From NCBI GenBank assembly GCA_023489375.1, contig JAMDCX010000008.1, positions 1 through 21,138 of the forward strand: a stretch of 21,138 nucleotides of DNA. The letters are read 5' to 3'. Numbering within the stretch: position 1 is the stretch's first letter; every line of letters begins with the position of its first letter. Positions 14,446 through 21,138 of this stretch are shown piece by piece. The stretch comes from Planctomycetota bacterium. Its GTDB lineage: Bacteria; Planctomycetota; Phycisphaerae; WQYP01. The notes beneath the pieces are model-generated. The model worked only from the letters and a program-made list of their open reading frames with translations, did no database searches and was not told the DNA's origin. The position numbers and the translations under genes were made by a program.

Positions 14446-17436
14446 CTAGACCACAAGATTAATCATGCGGCCTTTAATGTAGATTTTCTTCTTAACCGTC
14501 CGTTGCGCCAACCGGACCGCCACCAGCGGATCCGCTACGGCCAATTCCAGGACCCGCGCTTCCGGACAATCTGCCGGTACGCGGACGCGCCCGGCCAGTT
14601 TACCGTTAATCTGTACGGGAATTTCGAGTTGCTCATCTACGCACAGAGCTTCATCAAATCTAGGCCATGGCAACATGGTAATGGACCTGGCAGCATCAAC
14701 CCCGGCGAGTTGATGATACAATTCTTCGGCAATATGCGGGGCAAAGGGTTCGAGTATCCGCACAATATGCAGTGCGGATTCCATCGGCACAAACGTAAGT
14801 TTAGCCAGCGCATTATTAAATTCCATCATCGCACTTATGGCGGTGTTAAAAGCCAGCCGCTCAATATCCTCGGTGACTTTACGAATGACCCGGTGCGTGG
14901 GGCGGAGAATCGCCGTAGCATCGCGCGCGGCGGCTGCGGATTCAGTCGCATTAAGCTCCCGCCCGCCGCAGGTCCATGTTCCCGCGGTTGTTTGCCGCAC
15001 CACGCGGCAAACTCCTTCCTCACCGCCCAGCAGGTTTCTCCACAGGCGTTGTAAAAAACGATAAACGCCTTCTACCCCAGCTGTGCTCCATGGTTTTACC
15101 TGTTCCAGCGGCCCCATGAACATTTCAAAAAGACGCAGGGAATCAGCGCCATATTCCGCAATGACATCATCGGGGTTTACTACATTACCGCGCGATTTGC
15201 TCATTTTGAAGGAACGGGCATCAAGTTCAATGTTGGGATCCGCTTTCAGCACAAACACATTACCGCGTTTTTCCACCGCCGCCGGATCGCACGCCCTGCC
15301 AATCACCAAAGACCCAGTGCTTTTATGACGGCTGATAATTTCCGACCGGCCATCGCTGCCGACGCGGGTGGAAAATTCCGGATCAATTTCCGCGGCGGAC
15401 ACCTGTCGACCATCCTCCGCGGTAAAGACGGTATATTCCGCCTCGCCGAGTATCAGCCCCTGGTTGACCAGCTTGCGGAAAGGCTCTGGAGAGCCAACCA
15501 GCCCGCGATCATACAGCACCTTGTGCCAAAACCGCGAATATAACAAATGCAGCACGGCATGTTCCACCCCGCCAACATATAAGTCCACTCCGCCGGCCAT
15601 CCAGTATTTCTCTTTATCCGCGGCGCAAAAGCTTTGCCGGTTGTGGGGATCGATATAGCGCAGGTAGTACCAGCATGATCCGGCCCATTGGGGCATGGTA
15701 TTAACTTCCCGCCGCGCACAGACCGCTCCGGGCGTACCGGTGGGAACCACATGAGCGTGCGGATGCCCCGGAGAACCTTCCAATACTACCTGTACCTGAT
15801 GCCAGGACGTAGCCTTGGATAATGGCGGCTCCAGAGTACCGGTGGGTTTGAAATCTGTAACTTCCGGCAGCAGCAACGGCAGCTGTGAATCCGCCAGCGG
15901 TACGGTCGTACCATCTTCCAGATGGACAATGGGAAAAGGCTCGCCCCAATAACGCTGGCGGGAAAACAGCCAATCACGGATTTTATAATTTATCTGCCGG
16001 GTGCCCAGAGACTTTTGCTCCAGCAGTGCGCACATTCTGGCTTTCGCCGCTGCGGTTGCCAGACCGTTAATTTCCGGTGAATTCACTGCGAACCCCGGAC
16101 TTTCCAGCGGCAGATCTCCAGCTTCCAATTGCGTGGCCGCCGCGCTGACCACGCGTCGAATGGGCAAGTTCATACTGCGGGCAAAATCAAAATCGCGTTG
16201 ATCATGCGCCGGCACCGCCATAATGGCGCCGGTACCGTAACCCATTAACACATAATCGGAAATAAATATCGGAAGGTGTTCCTGGTTGACTGGATTAACC
16301 GCATAAGCGCCGGTAAAAGCCCCGGTCTTGGAGGTATCTTCCTGTCGCTGCCGCTCGGAACGGGCGGCGGCTGTTTTTTGATAAGATTCCACTGCTTCCC
16401 GTGGCGAAACTTTATCGCCGCGCCAGCACGCCGGAATGTTCGTTGGCCAGATTGCGGGAACAATACAATGCGGGGAATTCAAGGCTACCAGTGGATGTTC
16501 CGGCGCCAAAACAATATACGTGGCTCCATAAAGCGTATCGGGTCGCGTGGTAAAAACAGTCACTACATCGTCGCGCTGAGCAATATCAAACCGTACCAGC
16601 GCCCCCTCGGAGCGGCCAATCCAGTTGCGTTGCATCATTTTCAGCGATTCCGGCCATTCCAGAGAATCCAGGCCATCCAGCAACCTCTGTGCATAGTCCG
16701 TTATGCGTAACATCCATTGCCGCATGGGCCGGCGCTCCACCGGAAATCCCCCGACTTCACTTTTCCCGTCAATGACTTCCTCATTGGCCAGCACCGTACC
16801 CAGCGCCGGGCACCAGTTGACCGGGGCTTCAATTTGATAGGCCAGGCGATACTGCTCCAGCACCCTACGCTGCTGGGAGGCATCGAGCTGAATCCAGCTT
16901 TTTTCCCCGGCCGACTCCGGCAGCGGGCGTATCCCGGATTCGAATTCCGCCACCAGTTCCGTAATCGGACGTCCCTGTTGCCGCTGAACATCAAACCAGG
17001 TGTCATACAATTGCAGGAATATCCATTGCGTCCAGCGGTAATATTCCGGGTCGGTGGTATTGACCTCACGCTGCCAATCATAAGAAAACCCGATAGCCTG
17101 AAGTTGGGCGCGAAAGCGGTCAATATTTTTACGCGTGATCACTGCTGGATGGGTATCGGTTTTGATGGCATATTGTTCCGCGGGCAGACCAAAGGCATCC
17201 CAGCCCATGGGGTGCAGGACATTAAATCCCGCCGCCCGCTTGTAGCGTGCCACGATATCGGTAGCGGTATATCCTTCCGGATGGCCGACATGCAGCCCTT
17301 CCCCGGAAGGATAGGGAAACATATCCAGTACATAAAATTTCGGTTTGGAAACGTCAATGTCCGATGTGAATATCCGGTGGTCCCGCCACATCTGTTGCCA
17401 TTTTTTTTCGCAATCGCCCGGTTGATAACCCGCCAT
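14446..17436 (-). CDS. leuS: Leucyl-tRNA synthetase, long form
   Basis: This class I synthetase charges tRNA-Leu. From ATG 17436 (MAGYQPGDCEKKWQQMW) it has 996 residues, well above the roughly 860 of E. coli LeuRS. HVGH is at 49-52 in PYPSGEGLHVGHPEGY and KMSKS at 744-748. The editing domain has TTRPDTLYG (296-304) and MAVPAHDQRDFDFA (about 406-419), with the conserved Asp, so proofreading should be intact. Extra segments lie around 153-190 (ITELVAEFESGIRPLP and onward) and between the LILGE block and KMSKS (about 665-743). ATG 17487 would add 17 residues without family match; ATG 17436 has AGGA five bases upstream. It is the first gene of the leuS-lpxK-hldE-gmhB cluster. Confidence 0.95.
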   Translation of the reverse strand: MAGYQPGDCEKKWQQMWRDHRIFTSDIDVSKPKFYVLDMFPYPSGEGLHVGHPEGYTATDIVARYKRAAGFNVLHPMGWDAFGLPAEQYAIKTDTHPAVITRKNIDRFRAQLQAIGFSYDWQREVNTTDPEYYRWTQWIFLQLYDTWFDVQRQQGRPITELVAEFESGIRPLPESAGEKSWIQLDASQQRRVLEQYRLAYQIEAPVNWCPALGTVLANEEVIDGKSEVGGFPVERRPMRQWMLRITDYAQRLLDGLDSLEWPESLKMMQRNWIGRSEGALVRFDIAQRDDVVTVFTTRPDTLYGATYIVLAPEHPLVALNSPHCIVPAIWPTNIPACWRGDKVSPREAVESYQKTAAARSERQRQEDTSKTGAFTGAYAVNPVNQEHLPIFISDYVLMGYGTGAIMAVPAHDQRDFDFARSMNLPIRRVVSAAATQLEAGDLPLESPGFAVNSPEINGLATAAAKARMCALLEQKSLGTRQINYKIRDWLFSRQRYWGEPFPIVHLEDGTTVPLADSQLPLLLPEVTDFKPTGTLEPPLSKATSWHQVQVVLEGSPGHPHAHVVPTGTPGAVCARREVNTMPQWAGSCWYYLRYIDPHNRQSFCAADKEKYWMAGGVDLYVGGVEHAVLHLLYSRFWHKVLYDRGLVGSPEPFRKLVNQGLILGEAEYTVFTAEDGRQVSAAEIDPEFSTRVGSDGRSEIISRHKSTGSLVIGRACDPAAVEKRGNVFVLKADPNIELDARSFKMSKSRGNVVNPDDVIAEYGADSLRLFEMFMGPLEQVKPWSTAGVEGVYRFLQRLWRNLLGGEEGVCRVVRQTTAGTWTCGGRELNATESAAAARDATAILRPTHRVIRKVTEDIERLAFNTAISAMMEFNNALAKLTFVPMESALHIVRILEPFAPHIAEELYHQLAGVDAARSITMLPWPRFDEALCVDEQLEIPVQINGKLAGRVRVPADCPEARVLELAVADPLVAVRLAQRTVKKKIYIKGRMINLVV

Positions 17437-17631
17437 GAGTTCCTGTCTCCAATCAATATAAGCGTGGCCATCATTTTGTATCACCACGCCGCAGCTCGCC
17501 GCTTATCGTTTCCAGCTTGGCCGTAAACCCGATGGGCACAATTCGGCCTCCCGAAACCCTTGCCGCGCCCCGCGTATATGTGGACAAAGGATACGAAAGG
17601 TAACGCCGGGCCACAAGTAAACGGCCTGTTG

Positions 17632-17658
17632 CTCTATTACGTCTATAACGTAACAGAG
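17632..17658. repeat. Hairpin CTCTATTACGT / ACGTAACAGAG
   Basis: An 11-bp stem with one mismatch around the loop CTATA, about 195 bp upstream of leuS. There is no U-run on either side. It could be an operator, a structured end of the adjoining repeat region, or chance. Confidence 0.4.
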
Positions 17659-17693
17659 TAGCCGTTCATGTGGCCATAACCATGAATAATAAA

Positions 17694-17948
17694 CAATGAA
17701 TAATGAGTAATGAGTCGAATATGGGAGTTAGAATTTATTAGGAGTTAGGACGGGGGAGGAAGGTGCGAGCCGGTGGGTTTATCTCACCGGAAATAGTTAA
17801 CCGACACATTTATGTGCCGCTGTGGGATAACGAGCAACGAATAATAAATAACGAGCAAAATACTATTGCAATTCCTGCGTTTTTAAGTGTTGCGCAGCGC
17901 AACGTCTCATTAAGGCCGCCAGGCCGTCTCATTATTCATTACTCATTG
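17694..17948. repeat. AT-rich repeat block with 21-bp imperfect inverted ends
   Basis: Bases 17694-17714 and the complement of 17928-17948 match at 19 of 21 positions, both made of CAATGA-TAATGA-TAATGAG units. Between them lie AACGAGCAACGAATAATAAA at about 17829, the perfect hairpins CCGGTG-CACCGG (about 17770-17790) and GTTGCGC-A-GCGCAAC (17889-17903), and two CGTCTCATT copies around GGCCGCCAGGCC. Confidence 0.55.
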
Positions 17949-18108
17949 CGGTGTGGCCGCAGGGTGGGCGATATTGGTGGCTGGGCTATAAACGGTTACA
18001 TTCCATGATGGATGCGTATACCACCGTACCTGGCAACCTCATTCAGTTATCTGTAGGATATAGTTGGATATGTTTGATGCTTTGGCAGCCTGAATCATTG
18101 GAGTTGAT

Positions 18109-18324
18109 ATGTTGGATCCGGAAGTGCTTGCCATACTGGTCTGCCCCCTGACCAGAAGTCCTCTTCGGCAAGAAGGAGACTTTCTGGTAGGCGAGGCAGG
18201 TGGTCTGCGCTATCCTATTCGGGATGGAATACCCGTGCTGCTGATTGATCAGGCTCAATTACCGGAAGGCATAACGTCGATGGAAGAATTCCGCCGTAAA
18301 TTTGCCGCTCAAGTTCCAAAATAA
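18109..18324 (+). CDS. Trm112-like small protein (UPF0434)
   Basis: This is a 71-residue protein, MLDPEVLAILVCPLTRSPLR, then YPIRDGIPVLLIDQA (about 35-49), the signature of the Trm112/UPF0434 (YcaR) family. Trm112 proteins bind and activate methyltransferases in eukaryotes and archaea; the bacterial role is less clear. Only one Cys of the zinc knuckle is present (Cys12; Thr15 replaces the second), as in many UPF0434 members. GGAG lies five bases before ATG 18109, a strong ribosome-binding site. In E. coli ycaR lies near lpxK; here it is about 3.7 kb from lpxK on the opposite strand. It is monocistronic. Confidence 0.85.
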   Translation: MLDPEVLAILVCPLTRSPLRQEGDFLVGEAGGLRYPIRDGIPVLLIDQAQLPEGITSMEEFRRKFAAQVPK

Positions 18325-18779
18325 TCATAAGTCTTCACCGCCTTGTGCGTCCATGATTATATGTTGACATGGCTGCAAAATATCACCGTTGCAGCACCAC
18401 AACGCCTTGCAACGGATGTTCCAAGAGCATTTTGACACATCTCTTGTATTTACAACGACTTACGTAATAATTTGGCATTGAAGTATGGTATTATACGCCA
18501 CGCGGCCAAAAATCCGGTAACCGTTCACGGGCTATAAATTACGAAATATCAAAGAAATAATGTGATAACTGGAGTTCAAGAGGTGTAAAAACCGCGAAAA
18601 ACAAGACCCGAAAGGTGAAAAATAGGGTTTTCCTGCTAATTTCGCCACTTTTACCCGTGAACGGTTACAAAATCCGCTTAAATAAGCACAATGAATATAT
18701 TATGTATATAGGAAACTATATGATAGCATCTGCTGCTCTGTAAATAAGCCGAGCCAACACTTGCTGTTACGCTGCAACA
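18325..18779. other. Intergenic region between convergent Trm112-like and pseudopilin genes
   Basis: There is no gene in 455 bp. ATAATCAT (18321-18328) and ATGATTAT (18353-18360) form an 8-bp stem at the end of the Trm112-like gene, but no U-run follows. Repeat copy 3 occupies 18517-18668. Confidence 0.5.
18517..18668. repeat. Repeat family copy 3: 152-bp block with 14-bp inverted ends
   Basis: GTAACCGTTCACGG (18517-18530) and CCGTGAACGGTTAC (18655-18668) are perfect inverted ends. The interior, richer in A and T than copy 2, has GGCTATAAATTACG next to the left end and AAAACCGCG at about 18590. No coding sequence is present. Confidence 0.7.
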
Positions 18780-19691
18780 TCACCAACCAAAATAAATTGG
18801 CCCCGGGCCCAGGAATCGCGCTTGAATATTGGACATCGGTACCCAGCGCACCGAGCCGTCGTTGTACATTTCATGTGATCCGGCGGGCAAATAATTACCC
18901 AGAGAGCCATCGACGTAATTGGAATTGGCTCCTGTAAACAGGAAATTCGCCAACCCCATCGCGGAACCGGCATTGGTAAAGTTGTTGGAAAATAGTGCAT
19001 TATCCGTTACCAGCAGCGTTCCAGGGTTGGATTGTGGATTCAAAGCCGGTTCATGTTCCGGATCGCCGTTGACGAAAAACCACTCATTACCCAGATTACC
19101 GGAATAAATGGTGCCGCTAACTGGCATGCCCTGATAGTAGCCGGCCACCGCCGGTGCATCATAGGCGGGTTTATAGTCTATGCCACGATCCACCCAATAG
19201 CATAAGCCTGTATAAAGCCACCAGTTAACCAGATACCCCTGAGAATTATAAGAAGTTGCCGGCATTTGCAGCGATTCCTGTTCACCACTGCTGGTATCCG
19301 GCGAAAATAATAAACTTAACCCGCTTTCCGTCGGAGTCAGCACGCCGGGGCGGGGTGTAGATGGGATCATATTTCCGCCTGCCACGCCAAACGAGCTGTA
19401 ATACAGCAGGGCCAGACCCGCTATCGGATAGGTGGTGCCATGCGGGCCGCCAAACATGATTTGATCCCCGAAGGGATAATTCCACAAATTAGCCAGCGGA
19501 TAACGTCCACGATATGTATTGGCATACTCCTGCAGCGCAATACCGATCTGCCGCATGTTCGATGCGCCTTGTATTCGCACCGCCAGTTGCCGTGCTCGGG
19601 CCAACGCCGGCAGCAGCAACGCGATCAGCAGCGCGATAATACTGATGACCACCAGTAATTCGATGAGCGTAAAAGCGTTTCGATGTTTCAT
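18780..19691 (-). CDS. Type II secretion / prepilin-like protein with N-terminal methylation motif
   Basis: This 303-residue protein begins MKHRNA and then FTLIELLVVISIIALLIALL. This is the prepilin cleavage/methylation site, with cleavage before Phe7 (Ala instead of Gly at -1) and Glu at +5, followed by a membrane helix that ends LLPALARAR. SNMRQIGIALQEYANTYRGRYP follows, as in the large planctomycete family of such proteins. The C-terminal region has SHEMYNDGSVRWVPMSN, similar to their closing DGSV/DGHV motif. It is predicted to be anchored in the inner membrane facing the periplasm; whether it joins a pilus is unknown. A GTG at 19700 would add MFI; ATG 19691 has AAGGTG upstream. It lies downstream of the PEP-CTERM gene. 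Confidence 0.85.
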   Translation of the reverse strand: MKHRNAFTLIELLVVISIIALLIALLLPALARARQLAVRIQGASNMRQIGIALQEYANTYRGRYPLANLWNYPFGDQIMFGGPHGTTYPIAGLALLYYSSFGVAGGNMIPSTPRPGVLTPTESGLSLLFSPDTSSGEQESLQMPATSYNSQGYLVNWWLYTGLCYWVDRGIDYKPAYDAPAVAGYYQGMPVSGTIYSGNLGNEWFFVNGDPEHEPALNPQSNPGTLLVTDNALFSNNFTNAGSAMGLANFLFTGANSNYVDGSLGNYLPAGSHEMYNDGSVRWVPMSNIQARFLGPGPIYFGW

Positions 19692-19959
19692 AATAAACAC
19701 CTTATTATGTTATCCGGCGTTCAGTTTGCAGTCAACATTTCAAAAAGAACAGCCGAGAGTTTTAAGATTCCCGGCCCTTCCATATATCCTCCATTTATCG
19801 GCGGTTTCTCGGCCTGCAAAAAACTGGCACGAAAAACTCTATTACAAGGCACCGACTGCCAATCCATCGCAGGTGAGGAGACCCACGTTTTCAGACTTAG
19901 CCGCTGGCTCTGCCGGTGGCGTTATCAGCGTTTTTCGCCGCCCATTGCTACCCGTCGCA
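19692..19959. other. Intergenic region between PEP-CTERM and pseudopilin-like genes
   Basis: There is no supported gene in 268 bp. A 9-bp stem with two G-T pairs (19900-19920) lies 40-60 bp beyond the PEP-CTERM stop; on that strand no U-run follows it, so it is at best a weak terminator. Confidence 0.4.
19707..19735 (-). promoter_or_regulatory. Candidate promoter for the pseudopilin-like gene
   Basis: TTGACT (19735-19730), a 17-bp spacer and TAACAT (19712-19707) fit a sigma-70 promoter on the minus strand. The implied start near 19700 leaves a leader of only about 9 bases, which would clip the AAGGTG site, so this is doubtful. Confidence 0.3.
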
Positions 19960-20952
19960 TCAAACCGCCTTCCGCCGCTTCAGCAACAGCAGCAATCCTG
20001 CCGCACCGACGGCGAACAGGCCCAGCGTGGCCGGTTCAGGAACTGGTGCTGTTTCCGCCAAACTGGCGTTGGACATACGAATTTCATCATAAGTTCCGGT
20101 TGAGCCAAAACTGAACAGGGACATATTGGTGATCGTTTCTAATGAGCTCAAAATGCCGGAGTCCGTGCCGGACGCAAACGCCTCCTCTGTAATCTGGTTG
20201 GAACCGGTTCCGGTAGAGGCTGAATCCAAATTGGCCGCCGTCAGATTGCCTTGAAAATTGGCGAATTGCGAAGCGCTGAGCGTCCAGGACGATGCGTTTA
20301 TAGCGCCGGTATTTATATTTATTGAAATCTGAAAAAGTTCCAGATATGGGGTGTTGATAGCTAATTGCGTTCCAGTTCCGGCGGCAGCGACGGATCCAAC
20401 TCTGATTTGACCATAATTCTGGCCCCAGGAGATTGGAGAAATGTTGATAATCGAGCTGTTATCATCCGAAGTTGAAGTGCCAAAAAGCATACCATCAACA
20501 TAGCCGGAACCGCTGCCATTAGTTCCCAATTGATTCGCGTTAGTGGAAACCAGAAAACTGCCGTACACGGTACCACTCGAAAAAGCGGAAAGGTCGGACG
20601 AACTTAGCCCAATGGAAAAGATCGGTTTGCCACCATTGGGGTTGCTGGTTATGGAACCACCCTGGGTCTGCAGATCTCCGAAGTGCATGCTGGACGTGTT
20701 ATAGGTCACGTCGTTGACGGACACGTCATTGGGAGAATTAATGACATTCGTATCGGTATAAGCGCCAGTTAACCCTACAGCGTTAGTGGTTACGCCGGTC
20801 ATGGTTGTACCTTGAGCCAATCCATAATTGTATGGCTCATAAACAACCAGACTGGCCCGGGCGTGCGCTGCCGCGAACGCCACACAAGCTGCCGCCGCGA
20901 GTGCCGCCTTGACAACAAGGGACGACCGGTTGGAAAGATATTGGTGTAGCAT
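19960..20952 (-). CDS. PEP-CTERM sorting-domain surface protein
   Basis: This is an exported 330-residue protein. Residues 1-33 are a signal peptide (hydrophobic core VVKAALAAAACVAFAAA, likely cleaved after ARA). The body begins SLVVYEPYNYG, is rich in Ser, Thr, Asn and Gly, and ends in the exosortase signal VPEPATLGLF (304-313), a hydrophobic helix and LLKRRKAV. In PEP-CTERM systems, exosortase removes this tail and the protein is delivered to the envelope or extracellular matrix. No exosortase gene is in the window. The SLVVYEPYNY start resembles planctomycete PEP-CTERM proteins with lectin-like beta folds, but the fold is inferred. GGAG lies eight bases before ATG 20952. Confidence 0.88.
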   Translation of the reverse strand: MLHQYLSNRSSLVVKAALAAAACVAFAAAHARASLVVYEPYNYGLAQGTTMTGVTTNAVGLTGAYTDTNVINSPNDVSVNDVTYNTSSMHFGDLQTQGGSITSNPNGGKPIFSIGLSSSDLSAFSSGTVYGSFLVSTNANQLGTNGSGSGYVDGMLFGTSTSDDNSSIINISPISWGQNYGQIRVGSVAAAGTGTQLAINTPYLELFQISININTGAINASSWTLSASQFANFQGNLTAANLDSASTGTGSNQITEEAFASGTDSGILSSLETITNMSLFSFGSTGTYDEIRMSNASLAETAPVPEPATLGLFAVGAAGLLLLLKRRKAV

Positions 20953-21138
20953 AAGAAAATCTCCATTTAGGAACTACTTAATTTCTCGTCATTTCCAAGT
21001 CAACCTGCGGCTGACAAAAATTGAAAATGGAGAGTATTAACCAACTATTTCATAAGGCCCATTTAGCTTCATTCACCCATTAAATTCGCGGCATCCCTGC
21101 TGCTTCATCCATCCACCTGATACCACACGCCTGAGTTT
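20953..21138. other. Upstream region of the PEP-CTERM gene, window end
   Basis: These 186 bp are AT-rich near the gene. They hold no gene or clear repeat. TTGACT at about 21002 (minus strand) is followed by a poor -10 box, so no promoter is called. Confidence 0.4.

Larger units (their letters stand above)
17437..18108. other. 672-bp non-coding repeat-rich region between divergent leuS and the Trm112-like gene
   Basis: There is no credible gene. The left 200 bp is the leuS upstream region. From about 17630 it contains hairpins and AT-rich words built on TAATGAG/AATAATGA. Frames here translate to low-complexity peptides such as NEQRIINNEQ that do not look like protein. The right end contains GGGCTATAAACGGTTAC (about 17984-17999), which shares words with repeat copy 3. 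Confidence 0.6.

Noticed and set aside
13981..15054. A 357-codon open frame on the plus strand
   Set aside because: It runs antisense to lpxK and leuS, and its His/Arg-rich translation is typical of shadow frames.
16717..17526. A 269-codon plus-strand frame
   Set aside because: It is antisense to the N-terminal part of leuS, which has clear motifs in the coding frame.
17763..18008. An 81-codon plus-strand frame in the AT-rich repeat region
   Set aside because: Its translation (NEQRIINNEQ and similar) comes from the repeats, and it has no start signal.
17437..18780. CRISPR array or tRNA gene in the repeat-rich gaps
   Set aside because: Repeats are irregularly spaced and inverted, with no constant spacer length; no cloverleaf or TTCGA-type arm was found.

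Overview
The window looks like a chromosomal segment of a Gram-negative bacterium, most likely a planctomycete of the Phycisphaerae type. This rests on gene content, not on a marker gene. There is a PEP-CTERM surface protein beside a prepilin-type protein whose N-terminus ends in LLPALARAR. There is also a HEAT/TPR protein, glutamyl- and leucyl-tRNA synthetases carrying extra segments, and lipid A/heptose genes that imply an outer membrane with LPS. No phylogenetic test was possible.

Layout. The left edge (1-115, minus) holds the first 38 codons of a probable transposase. A HEAT/TPR protein (333-1016) and a small lipoprotein (1376-1609) follow on the minus strand, separated by a block bounded by a perfect 13-bp inverted repeat. 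A two-gene plus-strand operon comes next: a UbiD-family decarboxylase overlapping gltX by 11 bp. From 5136 to 17436 every gene is on the minus strand. In transcription order these are leuS, lpxK, hldE, a membrane-anchored gmhB-like phosphatase and a class I glutamine amidotransferase-like hydrolase. After a 383-bp gap with its own promoter come a two-PAS histidine kinase, its NarL/LuxR-type response regulator, a doubtful 39-codon ORF, a flippase-like membrane protein, the remains of a biotinyl domain, and the biotin ligase birA. To the right, a 672-bp AT-rich repeat region precedes a plus-strand Trm112-like gene. Two minus-strand secreted or surface proteins (pseudopilin-like, PEP-CTERM) end the window.

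Function. The leuS-lpxK-hldE-gmhB cluster joins translation to outer-membrane building: LpxK finishes the lipid A core, and HldE with GmhB make activated heptose for the LPS core. The kinase/regulator pair is translationally coupled through an 8-bp overlap. The kinase's second PAS domain carries FixL heme-pocket residues, so it may sense oxygen or another gas. BirA lies just downstream of a decayed biotin-acceptor domain.

Most notable non-gene signal: a short motif, CCGTGAACGGTTAC and its reverse complement, recurs in three intergenic gaps. Twice it forms inverted ends of a 123-152 bp block, and the blocks share an internal AAAACCGCG. This resembles a small non-autonomous repeat family. I found no CRISPR array, tRNA, rRNA or clearly new defence system.
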